Source of the DNA: Omphiscola glabra
Taxonomy: Eukaryota > Mollusca > Gastropoda > Lymnaeidae
Reading direction: 5' to 3'
DNA length: 64,000 nt
Assembly (NCBI GenBank): GCA_964017045.1
Contig: OZ024798.1
Location: 11,647,995 to 11,711,994 of the forward strand
Part shown: in pieces, positions 44,155 to 56,165 of the stretch
Layout of the letters: each line of letters starts with the position of its first letter
How positions within the stretch are numbered: position 1 is the stretch's first letter
The notes under the pieces: model-generated
Seen by the model: the letters and a program-made list of their open reading frames with translations, nothing else
The model's database searches: none
What the model was told of the DNA's origin: nothing
Program-made: the position numbers and the translations under genes

Positions 44155-44310
44155 AGTTTCAGGATAATTGCATCACGATCCCATCTGCTCAAGGTCATCG
44201 GGTCTTCACGCCCAGGGCAGAACACGTGTAGAAATTCAAGGCACAATTATCCTGCCAAATTAAAAGACTTCAGTTCCCGTAATTACTCGCTGATTTGCAT
44301 GCGATTACAT
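44155..44310. promoter_or_regulatory. possible conserved regulatory element
   Basis: A compact segment without simple repeats. It holds GATAATTGCATCA, CACAATTATCCTGCC, CCGTAATTACTCG and ATTTGCATGCGATTACA, a cluster of TAAT-core and octamer-like (ATTTGCAT) sites typical of homeodomain/POU-bound enhancers. Only motif composition supports this. Confidence 0.2.
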
Positions 44311-44469
44311 TTCCTGTTTCGAATCCCCTTTCCACCTTCGAAAATCTTGTTATACTTTTACGAGCCATTCGTTTTCAAGATTAAAAATTTAAATCAGCTG
44401 TGTTTTAAGTTTTAGAACATTAAAATATAAATGTCTTTAACTTCGAAATAAGGACATATGTTTAACATA

Positions 44470-44791
44470 CAGCTAGTGCTCGACTTACGACCACGATCGG
44501 TTCTGACAGACCGGTCGTTACACTATTTGGTCGTAAGTTGAGTACGCTATGTGTACAGTAATGTGAAGTGATGTTATAAAAATATTTAAGTTAAATTATT
44601 TCATAATTTTTTTTATTATTGTTATAAATCATAATTTTCGATGTTCACGACCACCGATGATTGCAGACAACGCCGTCCGACTGATGATTGAGGCAGAAAT
44701 AAATCTGAAATCTAATACACTATGGCTAGTGATTGTGGTCGTAAAGTTGAATCGGCGTAAGTTGCATAGGTCGTAAGTCGAGCACTAGCTG
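44470..44791. mobile_element. pogo/Tigger-like MITE with perfect 23-bp inverted repeats
   Basis: 322 bp. The first 23 bases begin CAGCTAGTGCTCGACTTACG and the last 23 are their exact reverse complement. TA precedes the left end and CA follows the right, fitting a TA target with one change. CTCGACTTACG-type ends are common in pogo/Tigger-group MITEs. The interior repeats GGTCGTAAGTTGAG-like sequence near 44530 and 44740, so the inverted repeats extend imperfectly inward. Non-coding. Confidence 0.8.
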
Positions 44792-45783
44792 CAGTTTGAA
44801 CTCCAACATACCAGTCACTTTTTATCCTATCTTATAGTTGCGCCCCCCCCCCTCCTCGCTGTTGGTTTACCATTGAGATACGAACATACCAAGACTTTCA
44901 ACCTCTCTCCTGTCCAACATGTCCAACAAAGCTTCAAGAGTTCCTCTAGGATATCATAGCAGAGCATACTCGACGAATCAAGGATTAATGCGTTCAACCT
45001 GTGTGAAGGAAATACTAGAACAGAGTTTGTGGAAGCTTGAATCGAAAGACAGGACAGCAAGAGAAGAAGGTTTCGGCCAAGAGCCTTCCTCGGCAGACGG
45101 GACACAAGAAGATACGACAATGTATAGCTCACAACCCTCCATTAGCTATTGTATCGTAAATCATAAAGGCAATCAAACACACAATTTCCATACACTCATG
45201 CTAGAACGCATATACTTAATATACGCAGTCCCTCACATTTTTTCATTCACAAAGTTGAACTTACACATTTGATACACGCACATTCCCATGTTCATCATCA
45301 TCATCATCCTCATCATTTAGATCCAGTGGCCCTTCCGGACTATTTCAAGTTCATAGGATGGGTAAAGAATTTTAAAATACAACAAGCAAGCAAGCAATTA
45401 CTGTTAGCCGCACATTATGTCATGAAATGAGGGGGAGATCTGCGTTCTGAGATGAATCAAGATATGCAATGATATATTCCTGCCTATACGTTGAACTCAT
45501 CCCGCGATACTCCGCTGCAATATGTAATATACCAAATACTGTAGTCGCAAATTTCATGTGTAAATACATAAATTATGTTTCACTTGTTGCATTTTTGATG
45601 GTAAGAAAAAATTGGATCCAATGCTATCAATGTCTTTATTTTTAAAAAAAAATGAGATGAAGATGATTCGATGTGGTGGTTGAAAAGAAAAGCGTTATGA
45701 ACTCGTACTTAGTGTTTTTCAACAGAAACAAATCGTCGTTTGTATCGGACCTTGGATGTTCAGTGCTTGCTTTTTTAAAATAC
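44792..45783. other. unique DNA, no gene recognised
   Basis: Frames over 44830-45270 on both strands (101 and 117 codons) have ordinary composition but no recognised domain. A CAT microsatellite lies at 45295-45318. Confidence 0.35.
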
Positions 45784-45966
45784 ATTTTTATCAATACCTT
45801 TTTTTAAATACACTTTTCAATACCCCTTATTAAATACATTTTTCTATACATTTTCAATACCTTTTTCAATACCCTTTTCAATACCTCTTTTCAGTACCCT
45901 TTTTCAATACCTGTTTCAATTCCTTTTTTCAATACCCCTTTCAATACCTTTTTTAATACCTTTTTT
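45784..45966. repeat. about 12-bp T-rich repeat (TTTTTCAATACC)
   Basis: About 14 imperfect units. Confidence 0.8.
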
Positions 45967-46382
45967 TAAAGAAATTTTGATATCTTAGAATATTTCTTCG
46001 TGTTGTTCAGCCATATACTTATAATTTGCTACACAGCTTTCCACAATCATTTTCTTCCAACGTGAGCACAAGAAAAAGAAAAATCGAGTGCTGCCAATTC
46101 ATACCCTTCTCCCGTGGCACATTTACATTTGAAGTTGTTGAAGGATTTAAATAAGGAGCTCCCCTTGCTGTTCATCCCAGCAGCCAATGGCGGTGTGGAT
46201 CCCTGTGCAATGTCCCGGTGGACTTAAGAAAATTTCCAGACGATGAATTTTTTTTTGGGTCCTGGCGCCCCCCCCCCCCCCATACAAAATATATTAGTAC
46301 GTGTCGATGCGTCTTAACTTTAGAAGTAGCTAGTTACATGAGTCAGTAACACGATGCACGATGTCATTTGCACAATAGTTGA
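45967..46382. other. unique DNA with C14 tract
   Basis: No supported gene. TCCTGGCGCC followed by a C run near 46268-46281. Confidence 0.4.
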
Positions 46383-46840
46383 GGTGTTCATTTGTTGAGT
46401 GCTTAGATTGGGGTATTCATTTGTTGAGTGCTTAGTGGGGGGTAAACGTTTGTTGTGTGCTTAGATTGGGGTATTCATTTGTTGCGTGCTTAGTTGGGGG
46501 GTAAACGTTTGTTGTGTGCTTAGATTGGGGTATTCATTTGTTGCGTGCTTAGTTGGGGGTATTCATTTGTTGAGTGCTTAGATTGGGGTATTCATTTGTT
46601 GAGTGCTTAGATTGGGGTATTCATTTGTTGAGTGCTTAGTTGGGGGGTAAACGTTTGTTGTGTGCTTAGATTGGGGTATTCTTTTGTTGCGTGCTTAGTT
46701 GGGGGTATTCATTTGTTGAGTGCTTAGATTGGGGTATTCATTTGTTGAGTGCTTAGATTGGGGTATTCATTTGTTGAGTGCTTAGTTGGGGGTATTCATT
46801 TGTTGAGTGCTTAGTTGGGGTAATCATCTTGAGTGCTGAG
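46383..46840. repeat. 29-bp minisatellite, about 16 copies, two unit types
   Basis: Type 1 GGGGTATTCATTTGTTGAG plus TGCTTAGATT; type 2 GGGGTAAACGTTTGTTGTG plus TGCTTAGATT. Type 2 occurs at three places, each preceded by the TTGGGGGG or GTGGGG step, showing block duplication. Confidence 0.92.
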
Positions 46841-46975
46841 CTTTGACGGCACTTTCGATATAATCTCATCAACAAACAACGTCTGAAATAAAAACGATAA
46901 TTTGCACTCCATCGCCTTGTGCTTTTCATTTGGTCTGTTTTCGAGTGTTTTCTTTTACTCTTCAATTGTCTAGCG

Positions 46976-47090
46976 CAGTGATTCTCACAATTTTTGACTC
47001 GGGCAGACACTTAAGCACACCTTATGTCTTCTTGGTTAGTGGTATCATTTTATTTACTGGAGCTCTTATGGCTCCGCTGGAGCACAGGTG
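46976..47090 (+). mobile_element. 5' part of another hAT-like MITE
   Basis: Starts CAGTGATTCTCACAATTTTT then GACTCGGGCAGACACTT. This resembles hAT-type ends (CAGTG-TTCTCAAACTTTTTGACTCG). No matching right end was found; the element is truncated or diverged. Confidence 0.4.
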
Positions 47091-47542
47091 GGTAGCCATT
47101 GGTCTGGTGTTCCACCTATGTCATTTATTGTTTTGTGTTAATCATTGGTTGTCAGGGGCGCATCGGGAATGTTGCCAGGCACAGTGAGGAGGGGGGGCTG
47201 TGGATGTCACTCGAAACGGGGGGGAGGGGGGGGCGCAAAATCCTCGAGGAAAGAAGAATTTTTAAACTTCAATAATTAATTTATCCAATGCTTTTGCACA
47301 CGACACTCATGATTTTTGCACACGGGACAAAATGGAAGGATATCTGAGAGAAGCATGAAGTTAGGGAATTATTTTATTGGCGGGAATAATTTTCATGTGA
47401 TTGAAGTGAGAGGGACGACGGCATACACACTGAAGAAAGTGGAAGTGCATCTCACGTTTAACTAATTAATGTCTAAAAAGTGAAACCATATAAGTATAAT
47501 TTGAAGATGCATATCTTTGTCAAATGATTGACTTCAGTTTCG
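47091..47542. other. unique DNA, no gene recognised
   Basis: No supported gene. TGTCAGGGGCGCATCGGG at 47150 may be another MITE start. G runs near 47189-47232. Confidence 0.35.
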
Positions 47543-48130
47543 CAAGCCATCTCATTCATTGCCCCAAGATACACTTAGCCCCTTGTTCTCAAGCCATCTC
47601 ATTCATTGCCCCAAGATACACTAAGTACCTTGTTCTCAGGCCATCTTATTCATCGCCCCAAGATACACTTAGCCCCTTGTTCTCAAGCCATCTCATTCAT
47701 TGCCCCAAGATACACTAAGTCCCTTGTTCTCAAGCCATCTCATTCATTGCCCCAAGATACACTAAGTCCCTTGTTCTCAAGCCATCTCATTCATTGCCCC
47801 AAGATACACTAAGTCCCTTGTTCTCAGGCCATCTTATTCATTGCCTCAAAATCCACAAAGTCCCTTGTTCTCAAGCCATCTTATTCATTGCCTCAAAATC
47901 CACAAAGTCCCTTGTTCTCAAGCCATCTCGTTCATTTCCCCAAGGTATACAAAGCACATTGTTCTCAACCTCATCAACCCATCTCCATCATTGCTCCCCG
48001 TGGTTACTATAAGCACCTTGTTCTCAACCCATCTCCTCCGTTTCCCCCCCCCAAGTTACACTAAGCACCTTGTTCTCAACCCATCTCCTCCGTTGCCCCC
48101 CCCCCCCCAAAGTTACACTAAGCACCTTGT
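47543..48130. repeat. 47-bp minisatellite, about 9 good plus 3 degraded copies
   Basis: The unit contains TTCTCAAGCCATCTCATTCA, TTGCCCCAAGATACACTAAG and TCCCTTG. From about 47960 the units decay and gain C runs (CCGTTGCCCCCCC). Confidence 0.92.
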
Positions 48131-49797
48131 GATTAGTAATAAAAACCCAGCGGTGTTTGTGTATTTGTAAAGTCTCTGGTCATTTCACGTATCTTGCTGC
48201 CGGATCTGGACTTCAAACAATAATTAAAACCTGGAGACTAAAATACTTGACCAGCTAATCACGTGTTATGACAAGGTGACGGACGTGGTTAACATAAATT
48301 CCGGTCCAGTCCGAGGGTTCTAAAAATCAGGGCATTTCGGGGGGGGGGGGGGGGGGGTGGGGGTGGGTGGTGGCGCCAAATGAACATTGCGGGTTTTGGG
48401 GCGAAATTACGGCGGGATACGTGTTCCTGTCCGAGGTTTCACTGAAATGGGTGAGACGATACAAGAATAAGTAGCATGCTGATGAAGTAATGGGAAGTGA
48501 ATGGTGCGAGAATAGAGCGTGTGATGGGGACGGGTAAGGGGTTATTGTTCAGAAAGTGTAATGGGGGTCAAGGGTTGGGAAGTCGTAAGAGGACGGCTTT
48601 GGGTAAAGGGGGTGTAAATGCTATTGGGGGTGTATGAGGGCTACATACAAAGGTAGAGATGGGGGAGGTATGAGGGGGGTATGTTGGCTGAATCTCTATC
48701 TCGGTAACGTTCTTCTATCCTTAAACCAATGATAGTCGTCAAAAGATAAATTCATAGTGGGAACAAAAGAAGCTATACTGAAGTTGTACATTTGGAAATG
48801 GAGACGGCGAGCCGCCGAGTTAGCACAAAGCTCTTCATGGCCTCCCCAAAGCAACCCCCACCCCTCCACTCCCAGGACAGATGTTTTGAGCTTGCCAATT
48901 ATAGTCAAATGACAAATTCAAAATGTTAAAACAAGCTATACATATGGTTTCAACTCTTCAATTATAGTCAAATGATGAATTCAAAATGCTAAAACAAGCT
49001 ATACATATGGTGTTAACTCGTCATTTACACCAGTATAGCTGGAAGAAATAAATTTCACTATTTTTTTTTAAAATTTAAAATATCCACATTCCTAAAAATA
49101 ATAGGAACCAAGTGCAAAACTGAGAACCACTTGCGTGACGTCGCATCCGTGACTGACGTCACAGTTTTGACGTTGCGATAAGGAAGTCTAGACGGGCTGG
49201 ACGTCTCTGTGTGGACGTCTAGTTGAGGGTGGACCGGGAGAACTAATCCGTTTGTCGACCATGATCAAACCGCAATCTCACACGCTGATCCCTCGGATAT
49301 CCACGCAAGGAAGTCAACTCAGGTAGCCGTCCATCGACCCGCAGCGATCCGCGGAAATATTATCTGGTGATTAATAATTTCATTCTGTCTTTCTTAATCG
49401 CGACTTTGGACTGAAACTGAAGTCATGTTGGTCTCCATTCAGTACCAGTCCAAATCTGAGAATCAAATATGGTAGCGAATTTTTTGTTCTTGTTTTATTT
49501 TTTATTATTTAAAAAAAAAAATTGTTCAAGCCATCGCAGGGTAGTTGTTATTTTTTTTGTAACTGATATATTGCAGAAATATTGTAAAATCGTATAGAAA
49601 ATGGAATATTTTATTGAATAATATTTTCAGAGGAAGTTTTAATGAAGACAAAATATACCTGCAAGGGAAAAAAATAAAGAAATGGAAGTACAGCAATGGG
49701 AAATCCCCGGTGGAGGGGCCGGAGGGAGGGGGGGAAGCACTGGGTTTCAAGACGCGAAAAAGTGGTTGAAAAAATTAAAAGATAAGTTTAAATACTG
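48131..49797. other. unique DNA; one CRE-containing segment
   Basis: No supported gene. G18 near 48340. A 50-bp step is duplicated at about 48896-49018 (CAATTATAGTCAAATGA...ACAAGCTATACATATGG). 49140-49340 is GC-balanced and contains TGACGTCA at about 49154; it could be a promoter, unproven. Confidence 0.4.
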
Positions 49798-50562
49798 TTT
49801 CATTTAGAACTCATGTAAAATTAAACCTTTCCAGAATATTTCATTCAGAACTCATGTGAAATTAAACATTTCCAGATTATTTCATCCAGAACTGATGTAA
49901 AATTAAACCTTTCCAGAATATTTCATTATGAACGCATGTGAAATTAATCCTTTTCCAGAATATTTCATTCAGAACTAATGTGAAATTAATTATTTTCCAG
50001 AATATTTCATTCAGAACTCATGTGAAATTAAACCTTTCCAGATTATTTCATCCAGAACTGATGTAAAATTAAACCTTTCCAGAATATTTCATTATGAACG
50101 CATGTGAAATTAATCATTTTCCAGAATATTTCATTCAGAACTAATGTGAAATTAATTATTTTCCAGAATATTTCATTCAGAACTCATGTGAAATTAAACA
50201 TTTCCAGATTATTTCATCCAGAACTGATGTGAAATTAATTATTTTCCAGAATATTTCATCCAGAACTCATGTGAAATTATACATTTCCAGAACATTTCAC
50301 CCAGAACTCATGTGAAATTAAACCTTTCCAGAATATTTCCTCCAGAACTCATGTGAAATTAAACCTTTCCAGAATATTTCATCCAGAACTCATGTGAAAT
50401 TAAACCTTTCCAGAATATTTCATCCAGAACTCAAGTGAAATTAAACCTTTCCAGAATATTTCATCCAGAACTCATGTGAAATTAAACCTTTCCAGAATAT
50501 TTCATCCAGAACTCATGTGAAATTAAACCTTTACAGAATTTTTCAATCAGAACTCATGCGAA
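49798..50562. repeat. 41-bp minisatellite, about 18 copies, with 166-bp higher-order unit
   Basis: The unit contains TTTCATTCAGAACTCATGTG and AAATTAAACCTTTCCAGAAT. A four-unit block (166 bp), including the variants AACTGATGTAAAATT and ATTATGAACGCATG, occurs at 49881 and again at 50047. The right end is more uniform. Confidence 0.93.
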
Positions 50563-50940
50563 TGCAGCATATGTGACATTTTTTAAGAAGAGTTTCAACT
50601 TTAAATGGTTTATAACATAAAAATCCTTACGTTATAATAGTATTTCCTCTGGGAGGAAAAAAATATGCGCCCTACTTTAACAAGCTAGTAGCGTTTTTAA
50701 TGTATATAAAATGTTTGTCTAAATTTTAATGAACACATTAAGAATTCCGCCTCAATACATTTTTTAAAAAAATTTCTTTTCTTTTGTTTTGGGCTATCAA
50801 ATAACGCAATTCTTTAATGTAAGCCACGACAAAAAATTTACTCCTTATTTCTTTAATTTAAAAAAAAAAAAAATCTTTGATGTTAACTTCACCTTTGTTC
50901 GGTGGCTGGCTGGTTGGCCGGCTGGCTGGCGGACTGGAAC
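50563..50940. other. unique AT-rich DNA
   Basis: No supported gene. A GGCTGGCTGGTTGGCC step lies at 50900-50935. Confidence 0.4.
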
Positions 50941-51062
50941 AATCCTTGGACGTCTTAGTGACCCACTTCAAGTCAAACCCATCGAGCTGAAACTTTGCAC
51001 ATGGACTCGTTGCCCCTTGATAGAAACATATCCAACAAATTTTCAGCCCCTATCCCCATTGC
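50941..51062 (+). repeat. dispersed repeat, copy 2 (plus orientation)
   Basis: Counterpart of 1545-1640: GTGACCCACTT, then CATCGAGCTGAAACTTTGCA, then AAATTTTCAGCCCCTATCCC. The family is not recognised. Confidence 0.5.
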
Positions 51063-52382
51063 TCGTTATTAAATTTTAATGAAGGATTAATATGAAAAAA
51101 AAGACGTTGTTTTTGTGGGATGTTTAATTTGGTACTTAATTCGTTTCTACACAACAATATTTACTCGCCGAAGAAAAGTGCAGGCTACCGTGTTTTCTCG
51201 CTGATCAACAAGGCATCAAATTTACGCGTTTGATTTTAGTCATAAAATAGCATCTCTTAAACGAGAAAACCTTAACATATTTTAGTGTCCGATTTTTTTT
51301 CTTCTTCTGCAATGTTCCAAATCTAACATAATAAATTTAAGCGGTTTCCTACAGTGCCCGTTGACGTAAATAAAATGTATTTTGTATGATACCCCGGACT
51401 CGGGTTTCAGTATGAAAAAAAAAAAAATTCAATCTACATGAAAGTTTTCAAATATTTTATAAGTGTTTCTTGACGTGCAGAGTCCAAACAAAATTTTTTG
51501 AATCGAAAAGGGAAAATATGATAACGCAAGAGAAAATATATAAAATAAAAATTATTAGGACCCTCCCCCCACCTTTCCCCAACGTGGGCCAACCCTAACT
51601 CGTAAAATCACCCCCACCCCCACCCCCCGCTTTTTTTCTGATAGGAAGTCTTGAATTTTCTTTTAAATTTAGTGTTTTTTTGTGTGCCGAACCGTCACAA
51701 AGTGATCTGTCAACATAAGATTGAAAACAAAATTATTACGGTTCAGGAAATTGGGGTTAACGCCATAAATCCCGTATGTCCGAGGATCGAATCTTTGATC
51801 TACTATAACCTAATGAAGGGTTTGATCTGCATCACTGCACGTTATTGTGTTCAAGTGACTACATCGTACGGCATTTTAGTGGACACTTAAAAAAATATCT
51901 TCGTGTCTCGGTCAGAAAGATTTGAAGAATTTGAAAGGAGAACGTGAAGAATGAACAAAAAAAATATCTCGTGATTTCCCACATTTCCGATTAATATAAA
52001 AGTACATGGGGAAAAGATTACCATAAAAAGTACAAGTATGAGGCAAAGACCTGTGAACAAAGGGGAAAGTGCACACATTTTTTGGAGGGCTCAAAAACAT
52101 TTCGTGTGCAATTTAGTGTTCCATTTGGTGCTGTTAGTGTTGGGCGAACGTGCATGATCGTTTTGTCTTAAGAGCTCCGGTGTCTTAAGTGGTCTTAGCA
52201 CTTTTTCAACGTACGTCTTAATCTCACTGCACTTTCTACGAAACACTTTCTACAATTTTGTCTTTCATTTTTTTGGTTTGCGCTCACTCTATTTTCATTT
52301 CGTTCTCTCCCCTGAAGCTCTCTGTCTCTTTTCCACTCTATATATATATCTCCACTTATCTCTCCTTAAGTATTGTCCATTG

Positions 52383-52384
<2 letters not shown>
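51063..52384. other. unique AT-rich DNA
   Basis: No supported gene. C-rich patches at 51563-51625. Confidence 0.4.
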
Positions 52385-52419
<35 letters not shown>

Positions 52420-52454
52420 TCTCTTCGCCAATCTCGCCCACTTATCTTCACTTA

Positions 52455-52486
<32 letters not shown>

Positions 52487-52490
52487 CCTC
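52385..52490. repeat. two (TC)n microsatellites
   Basis: CT repeats at about 52385-52414 and 52461-52490 are separated by a duplicated ACTTATCTTCACTTATCTCC-like step. Ser/Leu-rich frames here are artefacts. Confidence 0.9.
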
Positions 52491-54248
52491 TCGTTCTCTT
52501 ACTATCCCACCAATCTTCCACTGTCTACACCATTGTGCTAATCTCTTCGAGTGAGGCTAGACTCCATCCTTTCCATCATGGGGGGACAAACGCTTGTAAT
52601 TTGAAGATTCTGTGTAAATATTGAATGAAATCCACTGTTAATATTGGCCCGCAGGCGAGCATTGGTCGCAGTCTGGAACCCAACCAAGCTCCATAACTCT
52701 CTCTGGAGGTTTTCAGTAAGATAGAGTTATGGTTCATTTAATATTGTACAAGACAAGGGTGATGATAAAGTACTCGTAGTAAAAAAAAAAATATATATAT
52801 ATATAAATAAATAAATATCTATTATTGAACAGGAATTGGTTCAGCGTAGCTTCCTGCTCTGTTTGAATTTAGAATTCAAGTGATTTGAGGTTACAAAAAG
52901 AAAGAACGGCTGTACGAGAATACTGAATCCCAGCCCTCGGGAAGTGCTTATGGAAAGTACAGAGCTGCCATGATTAAAAGGTATACATCACATACGTCTC
53001 GGTAGCCTTTATTCTAGCCCTCTTTCAAGCAACAATGGCCTCTTGTCATGCCAGGACATACGTCTGCCGCGATAAGACGATCTCCCTCCCAGTAATGGCC
53101 ATCTGGTTTGTTTGTTTTGTTTTCCCCTCCCATCTAATTGACATTATTGAAAAAATAATTTTTAAAAAAAATATATATCACACGAATTCAAGGGCGACAA
53201 CTTTTAAAATGTTAATTATGTCCTCTAACGCGGTAATTAGTGGTAACTACGTTATAAAAAAAAAAAAGATTAAAGTAAAAGAAACGTTGCTATGTATTGG
53301 TCAATACAGGAAGGTCTGGCCATTGGTTACGCTTGTTTATACAGTAGTCTACGCCTATAAATTAAGACAGGAAATGTTCGCGACCGGAATATTTGAACAT
53401 CCCCCCCCCCCGGCCCCCCCCCCCCCAAAAAAAAAGGGGAACACCAAACCCAAGACTCACGCCGAGAATGTAAATCAATACAGTTACAAACTAGATCCAC
53501 AATAAGCTGGATAAATTACGCCCGTGGTATGCTGGATAAATGCGCTCATGAATCGTAAAGCTAACCGTCCCTGATGTCAAAAGAGTTATCCGCAATAAAA
53601 ATTCGAATATTTGAAATTGGGATTTTAGTTGGTAATTAAATAAATTGCGCGTTAGCTCATGTTTTGTTTTTTTTTGTCGCCCTTCAAATTATTGATACAT
53701 TTCTTTTTCCTGTCATGCTGATATCATTCCAAGAAAACAGCCGCTAAGTAAAGAAATAAAATGACCTGCTAACGTTGGACCAATCTATTTATATATAATG
53801 AAACCAAAAAAAAAAAATTAATCCATCTGTAAAATCTGTTGCTTTTGTGCGAGCGTAGTGGTTTAATTCCTCGTCACTGCTAATACAGCAAACGCACGAC
53901 CTACCATCAACGTTGCAACATAAAGGATATTCAATGCTAATTTGCAGCTGAGCGCAAAAAGAACTATTTCGTGTCGGTGTAGTGATACAAAGATATAGAC
54001 AGTTGAGGAACTACGCGAGCAGCCACGTTGTACTGAATGAACCACAAGGACGCACCGGGGCGAGTGCCTTCGGCCTGAGGGTATGGTACGAACACATTAC
54101 ATGTGTTCTGCAGTTTTATCTTTGCTGCGTATATGATGCAGCAATTGTTACATTATTATTAAATTTTTGTCTCGTTGCATGAGATGTACGTCCTAAAATT
54201 CTTAGAAGATAAAAAGATGATGTAGTACGGAGTCAAGTGCAGAGTTGC
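52491..54248. other. unique DNA
   Basis: No supported gene. A 10-bp inverted repeat CCATAACTCT/AGAGTTATGG lies at about 52691-52731. An AT/AAAT microsatellite is at 52788-52818. C tracts followed by A9 lie at 53401-53435. Confidence 0.4.
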
Positions 54249-54447
54249 CAGTGGCGTAGTAAAGGGGAGTGCGTAGGGGGGGGGGGGCTCTTCCCGGACG
54301 GTGCTTGAATTTTCTTTAAATGGAAAAAAAAAGGTGGGGGGGGAGTGACGTTTTGGCCAGAGGCAGAGGTTTTCGTTCCGTGGAAGGGAGGCGACAAATA
54401 AATCTTTGCACGCACCCTGAGCGGCATGAACTCTAGCTACGCCACTC
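54249..54447. mobile_element. CGTAGC-type hAT-like MITE, copy A
   Basis: Starts CAGTGGCGTAGTAAAGG and ends CTCTAGCTACGCCACTC, an inverted pair over about 10 bp. Flanks AGAGTTGC and AGAGTGGG agree at six of eight, fitting an 8-bp hAT target duplication. G11 and A9 runs lie inside. Non-coding. Confidence 0.65.
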
Positions 54448-54519
54448 AGAGTGGGTAAGCTGAGGGCGTCTGTCTGGGCAGGTGTAGTTCAGGTGTGAGC
54501 GTAGTAGGATGAGTCTTGT

Positions 54520-54689
54520 CAGTGACGTAGCGAGCTTAACTCGCGCCCGGGGCACAATACCTTTTTAACGCCTCCCCCCCCTATTCGAAAACCATACAAT
54601 ATTATATGTAAAATATACCATTTGGCGCCCCTTTGTGAGTAGCGCCCGGGGCATGATGCCCCCCTTGCCCCCCCTCCGCTACGCGACTG
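54520..54689. mobile_element. CGTAGC-type hAT-like MITE, copy B, perfect 8-bp target duplication
   Basis: 170 bp. It starts CAGTGACGTAGCGAG and ends CCGCTACGCGACTG. It is flanked by identical AGTCTTGT at 54512-54519 and 54690-54697. The interior repeats GCGCCCGGGGCA twice. Termini and 8-bp duplication support hAT membership. Confidence 0.85.
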
Positions 54690-54826
54690 AGTCTTGTGCT
54701 CACGTCAAAGAATACATCTCAAGTCTTTATGTATTTAAAAGGAACGAATCGCATGTCAAGTAAGAACAGCAAGACGTGGTCATGGGATGATGTTGTGGTT
54801 GATTTTTAAAAAAAAAAATATAGCTG

Positions 54827-54970
54827 GAGCTATTGGTAATAAACTACCAATAGCCTCAAGGGAGATATTAGTAGTAAACTACCAATAGCTTCGAGAGAGC
54901 TATAGGTATTCCACTACCTGTATCTTGGACGCGGCTTTGGTAGTTTACTAACAAAAACTACCGATTGCTT
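54827..54970. repeat. tandem hairpin cluster
   Basis: GCTATTGGTA and TACCAATAGC form a perfect 10-bp stem with a six-base loop at 54829-54854. Three related segments follow (TATTAGTAGTAAACTACCAA; ATAGGTATTCCACTACCTGT; TTGGTAGTTTACTAAC...ACTACCGATTGC). Each contains a hairpin of the same design, at about 35-50 bp spacing. Confidence 0.65.
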
Positions 54971-56165
54971 AAATGGGTGAAAGATTGACTACGTCTAATC
55001 TAAGGTTTGCTAGTCACTCCATTTCCGACAAAATTTATTTTGTTTGTCTAGTCTCATAAATTCACTCCAATCAGACATAATACACTTTTTCTTTCTTTGC
55101 ATATATTTAATTTTATGCATCCCGGCTTACGTTTTCAGCGGCACCGGATTCTGTGCAGATTAAACATTGATTCTGCACAGCATAAAAAAAGGTAAATCCT
55201 GGACGTTCAATTAATTTGTGTTATAGATTCACACTATACCCAATTAAATTGTTCAATTGAAAATAAAATATCGATGCCCTTATAAGTTAACTTATTCTTA
55301 AACATTTGAAATCGAATTCACACAATGCAGTACATACAACACATATAACGAAACGATATTACTTTGCGTCACTACCACCCCCACACCCTCCCCCCTCCTT
55401 TTTTTAAAAAACCAATGGTTACGTCATGGTGATCAGCGAGAATTATTGCATATTATTGGAAAAAACACGTAACACCAAAAAAAAAAACTTTGAATCTTGC
55501 TGCCCGATCCTCTTACGACCCCTGGAGGAGCCATGGCTCGGGTATCAAGGAACCTTGGCTCAGACATCAACGTGCGTGTTTCTTTATAATAGGGACCATT
55601 CTTAAAGAGCCTCTTCATCTGCTTCACGTAATTTCTAAGCGAAACCGCTTGAGATGAAAATACGGTTGGCCAATATTTCAGATCACGACACGGTGAAAAT
55701 TCTTATTTGTTGTGTGGACTGGATTGAGAAAACATAATACATGTCTCCCGATGTCAATATTCCAACATGTATAGCTGTTGAAAATATACTGTATATATTC
55801 AAGCCATATGAAAAATGATATATTTAAAACGGTATAAATTTACGTTTGAATAAATAGATTACATATTATCAATCTATATATGTATATATATATATGAAAC
55901 GATGTATGTGTCAGCTGGAATTACAAGATGGTGCAAGAAAATTCCGTTTCGGCTGAAAGCCTTCCATCGCAACAATTCAAAACAAAACACAATTTTGAAC
56001 AAAATTAGACACTTAGTTCTATGTTAGGTAAAATAAATGGATAATAATGTAAAAGAACAGAACAAAGTACTGAACAATGAAGTAAATATGCTATAAGAAT
56101 GTCGGCAAGGGTGATAGTTCGAAGTTATAAAACAATAATTTAAAAAAAAAACAATATATATATAT
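54971..56165. other. unique AT-rich DNA
   Basis: No supported gene. TA-rich microsatellites near 55878-55895 and 56151-56165. Confidence 0.4.

Noticed and set aside
46930..47187. 85-codon hydrophobic frame
   Set aside because: It overlaps a hAT-like terminus at 46976 and has no homology I recognise.
52691..52731. CCATAACTCT/AGAGTTATGG inverted repeat
   Set aside because: A single 10-bp stem with a 21-base loop in unique DNA; too small to interpret.
53035..53505. 156-codon plus-strand frame
   Set aside because: It runs through A and C homopolymers and has no domain-like sequence.
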